Source: Bacillota bacterium | GTDB taxonomy: Bacteria; Bacillota; UBA4882; UBA8346 | DNA length: 64,000 nt | NCBI GenBank assembly: GCA_029974635.1 | Contig: JARKQY010000022.1 | Span: forward strand, 35,652-99,651 | Reading direction: 5' to 3' | Shown here: piece by piece, positions 51,764 to 60,302 of the stretch | Layout: each line of letters opens with the position of its first letter | Position numbering within the stretch: the stretch's first letter is position 1 | Translations under genes and position numbers: made by a program | Notes under the pieces: generated by a model | Databases searched by the model: none | Seen by the model: the letters and a program-made list of their open reading frames with translations, nothing else | Told to the model about the DNA's origin: nothing

Positions 51764-53160
51764 TGCTGCTGATTTTTCCTCTCCATCAAATATAAGACCC
51801 GTTCGGAGCCGGTAATCTTTACTGCGCTTTGAATTGCAAAAAACTCCCCGAACCCGGCTTCAAATGATGATTGCGTATAGCTATCAAAAATATCTTTCCT
51901 GGTTGCCAATAGTCTTGTAACTTGAGAATCGGTTTTGGGCACAAATTCAATAATCAAAACCTTACAGATTTTGAAAAAAAATTCGGCGATTTTTGGCACC
52001 GGCACATTGTTTGAAATTGCCAGATGATGAATTAACGCCAAAGCCAGTGCAAGATCGGCGGGACCGCGTTCCAGCAATGATATTCGTTCCTTATTTTCCC
52101 ATCCGATTCCAGGACTTGGGTTGGTTACATCAAGCAATAACGGGAGCAGCGACGTTTCTTTTTTAGCAATCGTATCTAAATAATTTGTTTCAACAGCCGC
52201 CGGATCGATATCGAAGGCAATCGTATCAATTTCCCTGTTAGAAGCAATCCGGCTAAATACTCCCGTATTCGCGCCAAAGTCCCATACGCTTTTTGGTTTT
52301 ATCCTGTCGATGAATTGAGCAACCGCCCGTTTTTTATGTTCGAATGCCTCCTGCGAGTAATTAGTATCCGTATAATAATCAGCCCACTCGGTATTTGGAG
52401 GCCGCCATTTTAAATTATTGACAGCGGATTCCAGATTATCGACCAGACCAAGCAAGGATAGCCGGGGCATTTTTCGATTATTAGGCAAACTTGATGCTTG
52501 AGCGGCGTAATGCTTTTGACTCCCGGCATGCAGATGAATATGTGACAACAAGGAAAACGTGAAGCGGGTCCGGCCCGGAAGCAAACTGCTTGCCAGATCC
52601 AGAGGAAAACCGTCGATATAGATCCGAAACAGCTGGTTTAACCGGGTATCATTATAACTCATCAATGCCAGGGGCGCTAAAAAGTGTTGGCAAAATTGTT
52701 TGTAGGCGATCCAGGGTTCTCCCTCGCGATATTTTTCAAATGAAAGGGTATCGATAAAGATTGGTTTACCCCGGAAGAACTGAATATTATAAACACTGCC
52801 GTCCTTTAAAACCATCCCAAAATCAAGTGCCCGCTTTAGAATATTCAAAGAAAGCAGCGCCGCGTCTTTTAGTTGGCTGAAACACCACTCATACGGATAT
52901 GATATGAATGGCACCGGTTCCGGTTTGATTATCCGGTAATAAGTATCGGGTCTTGCCGGCTCTATATCAACTTCTTCATGCCGGATTAGCAGTCCATCCT
53001 TTGTCAGATTTTCATATAGCCCGGAACTCATTAAATAATCATAATTTGCTTGATATCCGCCGTTTATTTGCCGATAAAGGACGCCATCCGCCCAATACAA
53101 AAACCCGTCAGGATCTCTAAAGGAACCTGGAATCAATTGATAATCGTGTAAATTATTCAT
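51760..53160 (-). CDS. Class I SAM-dependent methyltransferase with N-terminal domain
   Basis: 466 residues from ATG 53160, behind AAAGGAAAAA; the open frame to 53175 is only a TTG extension. The SAM-binding motif VWDFGANTGVFSRIA lies at about 290, with AFDIDPAAVE following and LALALIHHLA at about 370. The N-terminal 230 residues contain a kinase-like or NoeA-like region (YYRIIKPEPVPFISYPYEW). It overlaps both neighbours by a few bases. It likely methylates a sugar or lipid carrier in the polymer pathway of the neighbouring sulfatase-like protein. Confidence 0.85.
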   Translation of the reverse strand: MNNLHDYQLIPGSFRDPDGFLYWADGVLYRQINGGYQANYDYLMSSGLYENLTKDGLLIRHEEVDIEPARPDTYYRIIKPEPVPFISYPYEWCFSQLKDAALLSLNILKRALDFGMVLKDGSVYNIQFFRGKPIFIDTLSFEKYREGEPWIAYKQFCQHFLAPLALMSYNDTRLNQLFRIYIDGFPLDLASSLLPGRTRFTFSLLSHIHLHAGSQKHYAAQASSLPNNRKMPRLSLLGLVDNLESAVNNLKWRPPNTEWADYYTDTNYSQEAFEHKKRAVAQFIDRIKPKSVWDFGANTGVFSRIASNREIDTIAFDIDPAAVETNYLDTIAKKETSLLPLLLDVTNPSPGIGWENKERISLLERGPADLALALALIHHLAISNNVPVPKIAEFFFKICKVLIIEFVPKTDSQVTRLLATRKDIFDSYTQSSFEAGFGEFFAIQSAVKITGSERVLYLMERKNQQQ

Positions 53161-53371
53161 TTTTTCCTTTGGCAAAAATATTGCTGAAAAATGATTTGAT
53201 TTTATTCCAAAATACTTTTATGATATACAAGCCGCCCAGCAGGGAAGCGATCGCTAACTGAAAGAAATAACTGCCGCTTCCGGGATCAAGATAGGCATAG
53301 GATGTTTCTGACCAAGTCAAGAATAATACCAAAACCGTTAAAACATGAATTATGTAGCGAATTTGCTTCAT
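53153..53371 (-). CDS. Small membrane protein of the YLDPGSGSYxxQ type
   Basis: 72 residues. A signal-like hydrophobic segment (residues 6-24) is followed by AYLDPGSGSYFFQLAIASLL, then a second helix and a basic tail (WNKIKSFFSNIFAKGKNE). Proteins with the YLDPGSGS motif are common next to surface-sugar methyltransferases and sulfatases in many bacteria, though their job is unknown. It is the first gene of the three-gene unit. Confidence 0.8.
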   Translation of the reverse strand: MKQIRYIIHVLTVLVLFLTWSETSYAYLDPGSGSYFFQLAIASLLGGLYIIKVFWNKIKSFFSNIFAKGKNE

Positions 53372-53757
53372 TATTGCCTCCTTAACAGACTAAAGTATCG
53401 TGATGTCATGACGTCGGATAAGTTTCCAACCGAATAACACTACTTATAAGGTTTTTCGATTTTTATGCCGGGTTTCCTTTCATCTCCACAAAAAATTAAC
53501 ATTTTGTTTCTGTATTATTACAGCCCGATGATGAAGATGATGAATATATCCGCCGAGGAGGCTTGAAAAATCAGAACTAAATTGATTGATTCATAATTCT
53601 TTATCATATATAATAGATATGGTATTAAGGTGCTTCTCCGATGTAATGGAGGAATATTTAATACATTTTCAGATTTCTTTATCAATGTTTTATTTTTATT
53701 TTATTAACTCCCGCTAAAATGAAGACGTAAGTGAGCAAAAATAAAGGGGGAACCATT
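53372..53757. other. Intergenic region with a promoter for the downstream lipoprotein gene
   Basis: TTGATT at 53586-53591, 17 bases, TATAAT at 53609-53614 gives a plausible plus-strand promoter about 145 bases before the lipoprotein start. The left part must hold the promoter of the minus-strand three-gene unit, which I cannot pick out. No gene-like frame is present. Confidence 0.5.
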
Positions 53758-54201
53758 ATGAAAAAGTCACTATTTGTTCTGATGATTGTTTTACTCGGCA
53801 TGATTATTTTAAGCGGTTGCAGTGATACTCCTACCAGGTTAACGATAGTTAATGATACCGGTCGGGATTTGGCACTGGTTGAATGGAACGGTTATTATTT
53901 CTACAACGGATTAGTTTATGACGATCTTTTGCACAAAGATGTAAACGCTTTGTTAGATGGCTCTTCAAAAACTAGATATGTTGTACCGGGGCAGGGTTAT
54001 GTTTATTTTTATTACGTAGGCGGCAGTACTGAATATAGGACGGACTTGATTTCGGTTGCATCCGGGCAACACACCACCTGTTACATTACCACTTATGGAG
54101 CCACTAGTGCATTAAGGGGAAATGATTCGATCACGGCTAAAGAAGCCAAATTGCAAAAAGCTATAGATTCTAAAGCAACCGAGCAAAAGACAACCAATTA
54201 A
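53758..54201 (+). CDS. Small lipoprotein of unknown function
   Basis: 147 residues from ATG 53758, behind AAAGGGGGAACCATT. The lipobox IILSGC places the modified Cys near residue 20. The body is short and beta-rich (LTIVNDTGRDLALVEWNGYY), with the tail rich in K, A and T. It looks like a small immunoglobulin-like domain. No family is recognised. Confidence 0.75.
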   Translation: MKKSLFVLMIVLLGMIILSGCSDTPTRLTIVNDTGRDLALVEWNGYYFYNGLVYDDLLHKDVNALLDGSSKTRYVVPGQGYVYFYYVGGSTEYRTDLISVASGQHTTCYITTYGATSALRGNDSITAKEAKLQKAIDSKATEQKTTN

Positions 54202-54238
54202 GATTTATACATAAGGTTAGTTATCTATTTTGGCTGCA

Positions 54239-54276
54239 GGAGCTGTTTCGAAAATGAGACAGTTCCGATTTTTTTT
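54239..54276 (+). terminator. Terminator after the lipoprotein gene
   Basis: GGAGCTGTTTC pairs with GAGACAGTTCC around GAAAAT-type loop; a run of eight T follows at 54269-54276. Confidence 0.8.
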
Positions 54277-54441
54277 GTCAACAAAGATGCATAATAATCC
54301 AGCAGATAACGATAGATATTGGATTATTACACCAATGTTTCCAATAAGATTCATCTCTGGGGCTGACATTTTAACTTCATTAACTGTATGGTTTTACCGA
54401 TAAATCAAGTACAGACAAATTATAATTCGCCCATATATCTA
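54277..54441. other. Gene-free stretch before the GHL10 gene
   Basis: AT-rich, no frame, no clear promoter pair; followed by a copy of the double-hairpin repeat. Confidence 0.4.
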
Positions 54442-54503
54442 CTGTAGCGTAGCTATAATTCAAAAATTATTCTGTATACAAACTTGTTTGGGATGATTAT
54501 ATA
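54442..54503. repeat. Decayed copy of the double-hairpin repeat (family A)
   Basis: TAGCGTAGCTA forms the first stem, followed by TAATTCAAAAATTATTC and a degenerate second stem with ACAAACTTGTTTGGGATGAT. It matches the copies at 26336 and 57750. Confidence 0.6.
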
Positions 54504-54523
54504 ACATTAGCCGGGGAAACACA

Positions 54524-56227
54524 TTGAACAAATTTTATCTGATAATAGCCAAAAAAAGTATGTTCCGTCTGATGATGACTGTCCTGGTGCTGCTTTGCAT
54601 CATCATGATGAAAGCGGAACATTTTTCAATTCACGCCGCCGCGGCAGACCGCTCGGAAGTAAGGGCTCTCTGGGTGGATGCGTTTCATGACGGTGTTAAG
54701 ACCCCGGCTCAGATCGACCAGCTGATTCAGGATTCCGTAAGGGCCAATATCAATACTTTAATTGTTCAGGTGCGGCGGCGGGGAGACTCGTATTATAACA
54801 ACACCATTGAACCGCGAACGGAGGATCCCTGTCTGCAGCCGGATTTTGACGCTTTACAATATTTAATCGCCAAAGCCCATGCTAAGCAAATTGAAGTACA
54901 CGCCTGGCTCAATACATTGGTAGCCTGGAACAGCCCGGCACCTCCCAAAGATCCCCGCCATGTTTGGAATCTTCACGGGCCGCAAGCAGTTGGCAATGCC
55001 AATTGGGTTTCTTATTACCGGAATTATAATACAAAGCAAAAGCGGTGGGGGGATGAGCTACTTCCTTCCTACTATCTCGATCCGGGCAACCCGGAAGCGC
55101 TGGACTATACCGTCGCAGTATATTTACATGTAGTCAATAACTATGATGTTGACGGAATTCATTTGGATTATTCCCGTTATGCCGGCTTGGGATGGGGCTA
55201 CAATCCGGCCAGCGTCGCCCGTTTTAACGCCAAGTACGGAACCACCGGGCTCCCGGCTCCCGACGATCCCCGCTGGGCGGAGTGGCGGCGTGAGCAGACA
55301 GCCGGTCTGGTGCGTAAAATTTACTTAAAGGCGATTGCGGTTAAGCCGCAACTTAAAGTCTCATCCGCCGTTATTACCTGGGGAGCAGGCCCTATTTCCG
55401 ATGGTGACTGGGAAAAGATGCGGAATTACGCTGAGCTTGGCCAAGACTGGCGGAGTTGGCTTGCGGAAGGAATCATTGATATGGTAATGCCGATGAATTA
55501 TTATAGTGAATGGAAACTTGATCAGCAGCTTCATTACAACCAGTGGATTGAATGGCAAAAAGATCATCAATATCAGCGGCAGATAGTCATCGGTCCGGGT
55601 GTGTTCGCGCAATATTTTGAACAGTCCCTGGAGCAGATCCGGCGGGCCCAGATACCGTCAGCTCGCGGCAATTATGCGGCTGGCGTTGCCATTTACTCTT
55701 ATGGCGAAACCAATCTCTATAACAGAAGCGACATGAAAGAACCAAAGCTATCCAAAGGCCTTCCGCGGCAACCCCACGTATATTCGCCGGAAACCAACAA
55801 CTGGTTCTTTGATTTGCTTTCAAAGGAGAGCGGGTATTTGGATCCGGCGTTGCGAATATATATTGCCACCCAACCGGTATTTCCAACACCGGCGGCTATT
55901 CCGGAGATGCCCTGGAAATCTCATCCGGAGAAAGGCTACTTGATGGGCACAGTGACTGATCTTAGCGGCAAACTCTATGACTGCCTAAAGCTGAGAGTGG
56001 AAGAGATTACCGCCCCGCGGTCCGGTTTTTCCGGCCATGATAGAGCCCCGCGTATGGTTTATACTGACGGCAGCGGCTGGTTCGGCCTGGCGGAACTGCC
56101 GCCCGGAGATTATCGAGTCTGGGTTGATGAACCAGATTTCCCCGGAGAACGCGCAGCGAGAGCCCGGATTTCACCCGGTAAAGTTGTTGAAATTCGTTTG
56201 GAGCTTGATACAAAAAACGTAGAGTAG
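54524..56227 (+). CDS. GHL10/DUF187-type putative glycoside hydrolase
   Basis: 567 residues from TTG 54524. The membrane-anchor or signal helix covers residues 12-33. VRALWVDAFHDG opens a TIM-barrel of the GHL10 family, with DGIHLDYSRYA near residue 210 giving the conserved Asp pair, and DMVMPMNYYSEW near 325. A C-terminal domain (about 470-560, GYLMGTVTDLSGKLYDCL) is a carboxypeptidase-regulatory-like beta sandwich. GHL10 proteins are predicted to act on peptidoglycan or related glycans outside the cell, often in spore-forming bacteria. Confidence 0.88.
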   Translation: MNKFYLIIAKKSMFRLMMTVLVLLCIIMMKAEHFSIHAAAADRSEVRALWVDAFHDGVKTPAQIDQLIQDSVRANINTLIVQVRRRGDSYYNNTIEPRTEDPCLQPDFDALQYLIAKAHAKQIEVHAWLNTLVAWNSPAPPKDPRHVWNLHGPQAVGNANWVSYYRNYNTKQKRWGDELLPSYYLDPGNPEALDYTVAVYLHVVNNYDVDGIHLDYSRYAGLGWGYNPASVARFNAKYGTTGLPAPDDPRWAEWRREQTAGLVRKIYLKAIAVKPQLKVSSAVITWGAGPISDGDWEKMRNYAELGQDWRSWLAEGIIDMVMPMNYYSEWKLDQQLHYNQWIEWQKDHQYQRQIVIGPGVFAQYFEQSLEQIRRAQIPSARGNYAAGVAIYSYGETNLYNRSDMKEPKLSKGLPRQPHVYSPETNNWFFDLLSKESGYLDPALRIYIATQPVFPTPAAIPEMPWKSHPEKGYLMGTVTDLSGKLYDCLKLRVEEITAPRSGFSGHDRAPRMVYTDGSGWFGLAELPPGDYRVWVDEPDFPGERAARARISPGKVVEIRLELDTKNVE

Positions 56228-56253
56228 TTAGTTTCAAAAGGTCACATTTCATA

Positions 56254-56282
56254 TTGACTCAGAGTAAAGTTCTCTGTATAAT
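56254..56282 (+). promoter_or_regulatory. Promoter of the rpmB leader
   Basis: TTGACT at 56254-56259, 17-base spacer, perfect TATAAT at 56277-56282; about 390 bases before the rpmB start. Confidence 0.8.
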
Positions 56283-56289
56283 AAAAATT

Positions 56290-56600
56290 GAAATTTACTT
56301 AAGGAGTATACCGTTGGGTAGAATTATTCTTAACTAATTAATTTTATATTGATGTTTCAAGGAAGTCCATGGGTTACTTTCAATTGAGGGTTATTTGTCC
56401 TTGCTTCCGTTGAAACAAATTGTTAAGAACAACGGCATAACAACCTTATTTATTATTTCATGTTAAGAACACCGTGCAACTTAGCTGTACGGTTTTTTAT
56501 TTTTATTCTAGAACTATACTTTTCTATGCTTTCTAGGATTGGGATTAAAAGGTTGTAAATGATCTTTGTTCATTTGCGGCCTTTTTTATTTTTCTAAAGG
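56290..56600 (+). promoter_or_regulatory. Long untranslated leader with two intrinsic terminator-like hairpins before rpmB
   Basis: CCGTGCA/TGTACGG with TTTTTTATTTTT at about 56472-56503, and GTAAATGA/TCATTTGC with a T run at about 56555-56590. Upstream, TGTTAAGAAC occurs twice, once before ACGGC and once before ACCGTG, so alternative pairings are possible. The design suggests attenuation control of ribosomal protein L28. Confidence 0.55.
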
Positions 56601-56674
56601 AGGTCTCAGCCAATGTTTTTTCAATCAATTAACTGAATCCGCAATGAATAATAGCAATGAAGGATGTGAACCAA

Positions 56675-56875
56675 ATGAGTTCCAAATGTGAAGTTTGTAG
56701 TAAAGGAATGATTTATGGCCGTAGAATAAGTATCGCCCGTTCCAAGGTGAGCCGCAGGGCGAAACGGGTCTTTAAGCCAAATATCAAGCGGGTTAAAGTC
56801 TTAGTAGAAGGTACGCCCAAAGTATTAAATGTGTGTACCCGGTGTCTCCGTTCCGGAAAAGTGAAACGGGTATAG
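56675..56875 (+). CDS. rpmB: 50S ribosomal protein L28 (zinc-binding form)
   Basis: 66 residues from ATG 56675, behind AAGGATGTGAACCAA; the open frame from 56657 is only an extension. CEVC near residue 5 and CTRC near 55 give the four-cysteine zinc (C+) version of L28. The basic body (RRAKRVFKPNIKRVKV) fits the family. It stands alone behind a long structured leader. Confidence 0.92.
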   Translation: MSSKCEVCSKGMIYGRRISIARSKVSRRAKRVFKPNIKRVKVLVEGTPKVLNVCTRCLRSGKVKRV

Positions 56876-56915
56876 AATATAGTAACAATAATTTATAATT
56901 GTTGAGGTAAAAAAT

Positions 56916-57482
56916 TTGATAAAAAATATGAGAATTGAAACAAAAAGATTAATTATTAGGCCATATATAAAAAATGATTTAGAAGAATGCTTCCAATTAA
57001 TGCAAAATGAAGAACTATTCAATTATCTGGACATGCATGTTATGCCTTTCGATGAATACAAAAAACTATTTTCATGGTTAATTGGCTGTTATAATGTCAA
57101 TTTTGATAAAGATTTTAAGTATTCTTTTAATATCATTTTAAAGGAAACCGGTAAACATATCGGATGGTGTGGAATCGGAGGATTATGTTTCGATCATGCA
57201 CTCAAAGAAATCTATTACTTGATAGGAAGAGATTATTGGGGAAACGGTTATGCTGGTGAAGCTTCAAAAGCAATGCTGGATTTTGGTTTTAATAAAATGA
57301 ATCTTGAAGAAATTGTTGCTGTAGTGAAGCCTGAAAACATTGCATCAAAAAAAGTAATTGAGAAATTGGGTTTGCGGTATCAATACACAATAAAAGGTCT
57401 TTCCAAAGAATTTGATTGGAATAATGGGGAGTTGTTTTACTCACTCAAGAGATGTGATTATTTGCAAGTGGAAAAGCAATAA
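56916..57482 (+). CDS. GNAT acetyltransferase, RimJ/RimL-like
   Basis: 188 residues from TTG 56916, behind GTTGAGGTAAAAAA; ATG 56928 is an alternative. ETKRLIIRPYIKNDLEE at the start, then GWCGIGG, and the acetyl-CoA loop RDYWGNGYAGEASKAM near 120 match the RimJ/RimL subfamily. The coding sequence is clearly more AT-rich than its neighbours (many AAA, ATT, AAT), which suggests recent transfer. The acceptor is unknown: amino-terminal, tRNA-linked or drug. A decayed GNAT gene lies right after it. Confidence 0.88.
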   Translation: MIKNMRIETKRLIIRPYIKNDLEECFQLMQNEELFNYLDMHVMPFDEYKKLFSWLIGCYNVNFDKDFKYSFNIILKETGKHIGWCGIGGLCFDHALKEIYYLIGRDYWGNGYAGEASKAMLDFGFNKMNLEEIVAVVKPENIASKKVIEKLGLRYQYTIKGLSKEFDWNNGELFYSLKRCDYLQVEKQ

Positions 57483-57574
57483 TTACAAAATTTAAGGGAC
57501 CACCACGTCTGCCCAGCCAGGATAGGATTTATTTTAGCTGGCGGACGCTGCAGACAAGACAGTATTTAAAGAGG

Positions 57575-57751
57575 AGTTATTTCAATTTTACGCAGCAAAT
57601 ATTTGGATGTGATCTATCCAAATGGAAAAATGCAAGTCATTGGCGGGATAATTATGTGCCACATTCATTAGGTGTCTTGCCCGGTTATCGCAGCAAAGGT
57701 CTTGCCAAACTACTAATGGAGATAGATACCCGAAACTCTATCACTATATAA
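57575..57751 (+). pseudogene. Decayed GNAT acetyltransferase remnant with internal deletion
   Basis: An open frame of about 58 codons without a start reads YFNFTQQIFGCDLSKW, then NYVPHSLGVLPGYRSKGLAK and a stop at 57749. The first part matches the N-terminal region of a GNAT enzyme and GVLPGYRSKGLAKLLMEI matches its acetyl-CoA-binding motif A, but the middle of the domain is missing. It is not a continuation of the intact GNAT gene upstream. A family A repeat abuts its stop. Confidence 0.65.
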
Positions 57752-57830
57752 TTATCCCCAAAAGTTTGCTTTTTTAGCAAACTTTTGGGGATAATTTTGA
57801 ATTGTAGCTGCGCTACTATATGCTATAATT
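57750..57830. repeat. Best-preserved copy of the double-hairpin repeat (family A)
   Basis: A perfect 21-bp stem, 57750-57770 and 57776-57796, with a five-T loop (arm AATTATCCCCAAAAGTTTGC). It is followed by TTTGAATTGTAGCTGCGCTAC, whose GTAGCGCAGCTAC dyad on the minus strand is the small first hairpin. The copies at 26336, 26418 and 54442 are decayed versions. Confidence 0.85.
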
Positions 57831-59216
57831 CCAGTTCAAACTATATCTATTCTCTGTCCGGCCGGTTATATACTGCAGTTCAATCGTATGATTTTTAGCG
57901 GGAGCAATGGCTGTGCCAATGGTAAGCTCGGAATCGCCATTGACTCCAATCATCAGCCGGAGGGGTTCCAGCGGCAAATAATACTGCTCCCAGCTCCAGT
58001 TCGGCTGTTGTCCGCCGGATGCAAAGACGATCTTGCTGCCCGACTGATTGCCCCAACGGTAATATTGACTCCACTCCAGCCGGGATTCTCCGCTTAAGTT
58101 GGTTGCGGCGCTAAACTCCCACGCTGCTTTTGACCGCATTCTGCTATAAGAAAAATAGTCACGTAAGTCAATCGTTTTCGAATAGATGATGCCCAGTTCC
58201 GATTCTCTGCCATTGTATCTGGCTTTCACCGAGAAGCGCTTTTTAATGGGCACTTGAATGGAACCGCTAAGAGAACAAAACGTATTACGAAGATCGATTG
58301 CCAGGCGGGTTTTCGCAGGATAATCTTCTACATCGGGCAATAAAGGGTTATGCTGTAAAGTTGGATCCGGTATGGCAACCTGTTCCGGGAATGATCCGGC
58401 GTTCATCAGCTTCAATCCGGCAACCACCGGTAAATGGTCCGAACCTTGCCAAAGGACCGGGCGGGCTTCAACCGATTGGAAATAATCGTTATGCCAGATC
58501 TGATCGATATGAAATCGGGGCTGAACGGCGGGATATGTTTTATAAAACGCGATGCCCGAACTAACCTCGTTGAAATTAAAATCAGTTAATAATTCATGAA
58601 AAGGTTCCAGATTAAAATCCCCGGTAATGATGAGCGGACCGGGCAGATAACGGCTGATGCGGGAGATTTCATCAATTTGCTGTTTTTGTTCGTCCCGGCC
58701 CAGTCCGATATGAGTATTGAGCACCCGGAGATATTGGCCATCGATCTCGATAGCTACCTCATCCACGCCCCGTTGTTCCTTTTGACCGGGGAGGTAATGA
58801 TGACGGTGGTAAACAATTTTATGCCGGGTAAATAGGGCATTGCCAAATCGGAAAAAAACGCAATTAACATTGGGGCCGGCAATTGACCGGTATCCGGAAA
58901 CCTGCAAATGATGCAAGTGATTACGTTGAACTTCCTGCAGTGCAATAATATCCGGTTGTTCAGCAGCAATTAATTGGGCAAAACGGGTGAGATTACTTTG
59001 ATTGTTCATATCTATCCCGTTGTGCAGGTTTAGGGTCAAAATTTTGATGGTGAGAAGGTTAGCCCTTTCCGCCGCCGGAGCAGGTTTTGAGATGATAAAA
59101 AATAGCACAATGAAAACAATACCGATCTTGACTTGCTTTGCCAGCTTCTTATTCTGTTGTTTCACCGGGCTTATAGTAAAAGCTCCAGGAATTAAGGCGG
59201 GAGTTTTTGTCTGCAT
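57816..59216 (-). CDS. Exported EEP-family phosphohydrolase with C-terminal beta-rich domain
   Basis: 466 residues from ATG 59216 (AAGGGGAAGCG upstream). A GTG at 59165 would place the hydrophobic signal (IGIVFIVLFFIIS) nearer the N-terminus and remove most of the overlap with the deacetylase gene. The endonuclease/exonuclease/phosphatase domain (about 55-270) is complete: TLNLHNG, ALQEVQ, NTHIGLG, TGDFNLEP, GSDHLPV. The last 160 residues form alternating strands with aromatic belts ending NRYSLNWNYSI, as in an outer-membrane barrel or a beta-sandwich; this is unusual for the family. Likely acts on phosphodiesters (nucleic acid or lipid) outside the cell. Confidence 0.85.
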   Translation of the reverse strand: MQTKTPALIPGAFTISPVKQQNKKLAKQVKIGIVFIVLFFIISKPAPAAERANLLTIKILTLNLHNGIDMNNQSNLTRFAQLIAAEQPDIIALQEVQRNHLHHLQVSGYRSIAGPNVNCVFFRFGNALFTRHKIVYHRHHYLPGQKEQRGVDEVAIEIDGQYLRVLNTHIGLGRDEQKQQIDEISRISRYLPGPLIITGDFNLEPFHELLTDFNFNEVSSGIAFYKTYPAVQPRFHIDQIWHNDYFQSVEARPVLWQGSDHLPVVAGLKLMNAGSFPEQVAIPDPTLQHNPLLPDVEDYPAKTRLAIDLRNTFCSLSGSIQVPIKKRFSVKARYNGRESELGIIYSKTIDLRDYFSYSRMRSKAAWEFSAATNLSGESRLEWSQYYRWGNQSGSKIVFASGGQQPNWSWEQYYLPLEPLRLMIGVNGDSELTIGTAIAPAKNHTIELQYITGRTENRYSLNWNYSI

Positions 59217-60222
59217 CGCTTCCCCTTATGATAATTGTTTGAAATCCGGCCCGCAGTTTCCCGGGAATTTCATAATTATAAATCCCCTGAGAATCCGGTT
59301 TTAATGTGGCCTGATATTTGGATATTTCCAATCTCACTGCGTTCACGGCGGGAGTATTCGTCCGGAAACGGATAACGGGTTTGGCTCTCACAATATTGGT
59401 ATCCGCCGGTGAAAGGATTTCCAGATCAAGGACCTTTTCAGCCAATATATTCGTTAAGCTTTTCGGACCCATGGAGTTGACCATGAGCCGCCGCTTTAAA
59501 CGAAAGGGATTTTCACGCGGCTGGTTTAAACCCATATTGATGGAAAGCATTCCCTTATAACCGGCCCGTATCGCAGCGGCTTCCACTTCATTATCATACA
59601 AACCAAAGGGATACGCTAATGTATTGACACTAATTTTTAATTTTTCCTCCAAAATCTTTTTGGACTGTGCCAGTTCTTTTTCAAGCCATGCCTGATATTG
59701 CTCATCATTCATTTTGTCCCTGGCTGTCAAGTACGGATGGCTTACCGTATGAGAACCAATATCCATACCGGCCTGGGAGATTTCTTGAACTTCATCCCAA
59801 GTAAGCCAACGTTCTTTCGAACCCTTCATGGCATTAGTGAATATATAAAAGGTGGCTTTGAAACCATACTTTTTCAACAACGGCAATACCTGGGTATAGT
59901 GTGATTTTGACCCGTCATCGAAAGTTAATACAATAGGTTTTTGGGGAAATAAAGCGGGCTTCTTCCGGTACTCCAAAAATTGACTGGCCGTAATCGGAGT
60001 ATAACCGTTCGATTGAAAGTATTGAAAATGCGCTTCCAACTGTTCGGGAGTCAGATCATAGGAGCTGGTTGGATTGGGGATTACCCGGTGATAACAAAGT
60101 ATGGGAATATTTTTTTCGTTAGTCCCTGCAGCCCCTCGAATTTGAAATGCGGCAGCAAATATGAGGATAACCGCCAAAATGGAAAAAAGATAAAGTCCGT
60201 ATCTTTTCGCAGAATGAATCAT
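59149..60222 (-). CDS. Exported polysaccharide deacetylase
   Basis: 357 residues. A signal/anchor helix (residues 8-30) is followed by ILCYHRV, the catalytic TFDDGS (about residue 100), GSHTVSHP with the two metal His (about 155), and AYPFG (about 205). It is a carbohydrate esterase 4 (NodB-like) domain. A C-terminal Ig-like domain (about 270-350) is added. It removes acetyl groups from peptidoglycan or poly-N-acetylglucosamine. The following EEP gene overlaps its 3' end, so the two are coupled. Confidence 0.92.
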   Translation of the reverse strand: MIHSAKRYGLYLFSILAVILIFAAAFQIRGAAGTNEKNIPILCYHRVIPNPTSSYDLTPEQLEAHFQYFQSNGYTPITASQFLEYRKKPALFPQKPIVLTFDDGSKSHYTQVLPLLKKYGFKATFYIFTNAMKGSKERWLTWDEVQEISQAGMDIGSHTVSHPYLTARDKMNDEQYQAWLEKELAQSKKILEEKLKISVNTLAYPFGLYDNEVEAAAIRAGYKGMLSINMGLNQPRENPFRLKRRLMVNSMGPKSLTNILAEKVLDLEILSPADTNIVRAKPVIRFRTNTPAVNAVRLEISKYQATLKPDSQGIYNYEIPGKLRAGFQTIIIRGSDADKNSRLNSWSFYYKPGETTE

Positions 60223-60302
60223 GTTGTTTCTCCAGTAATGACGTATTTATTTAGAAGTATATCATGGATTTTACCATTTTCAAGTTTTTTGAGGCAATTC
60301 CA

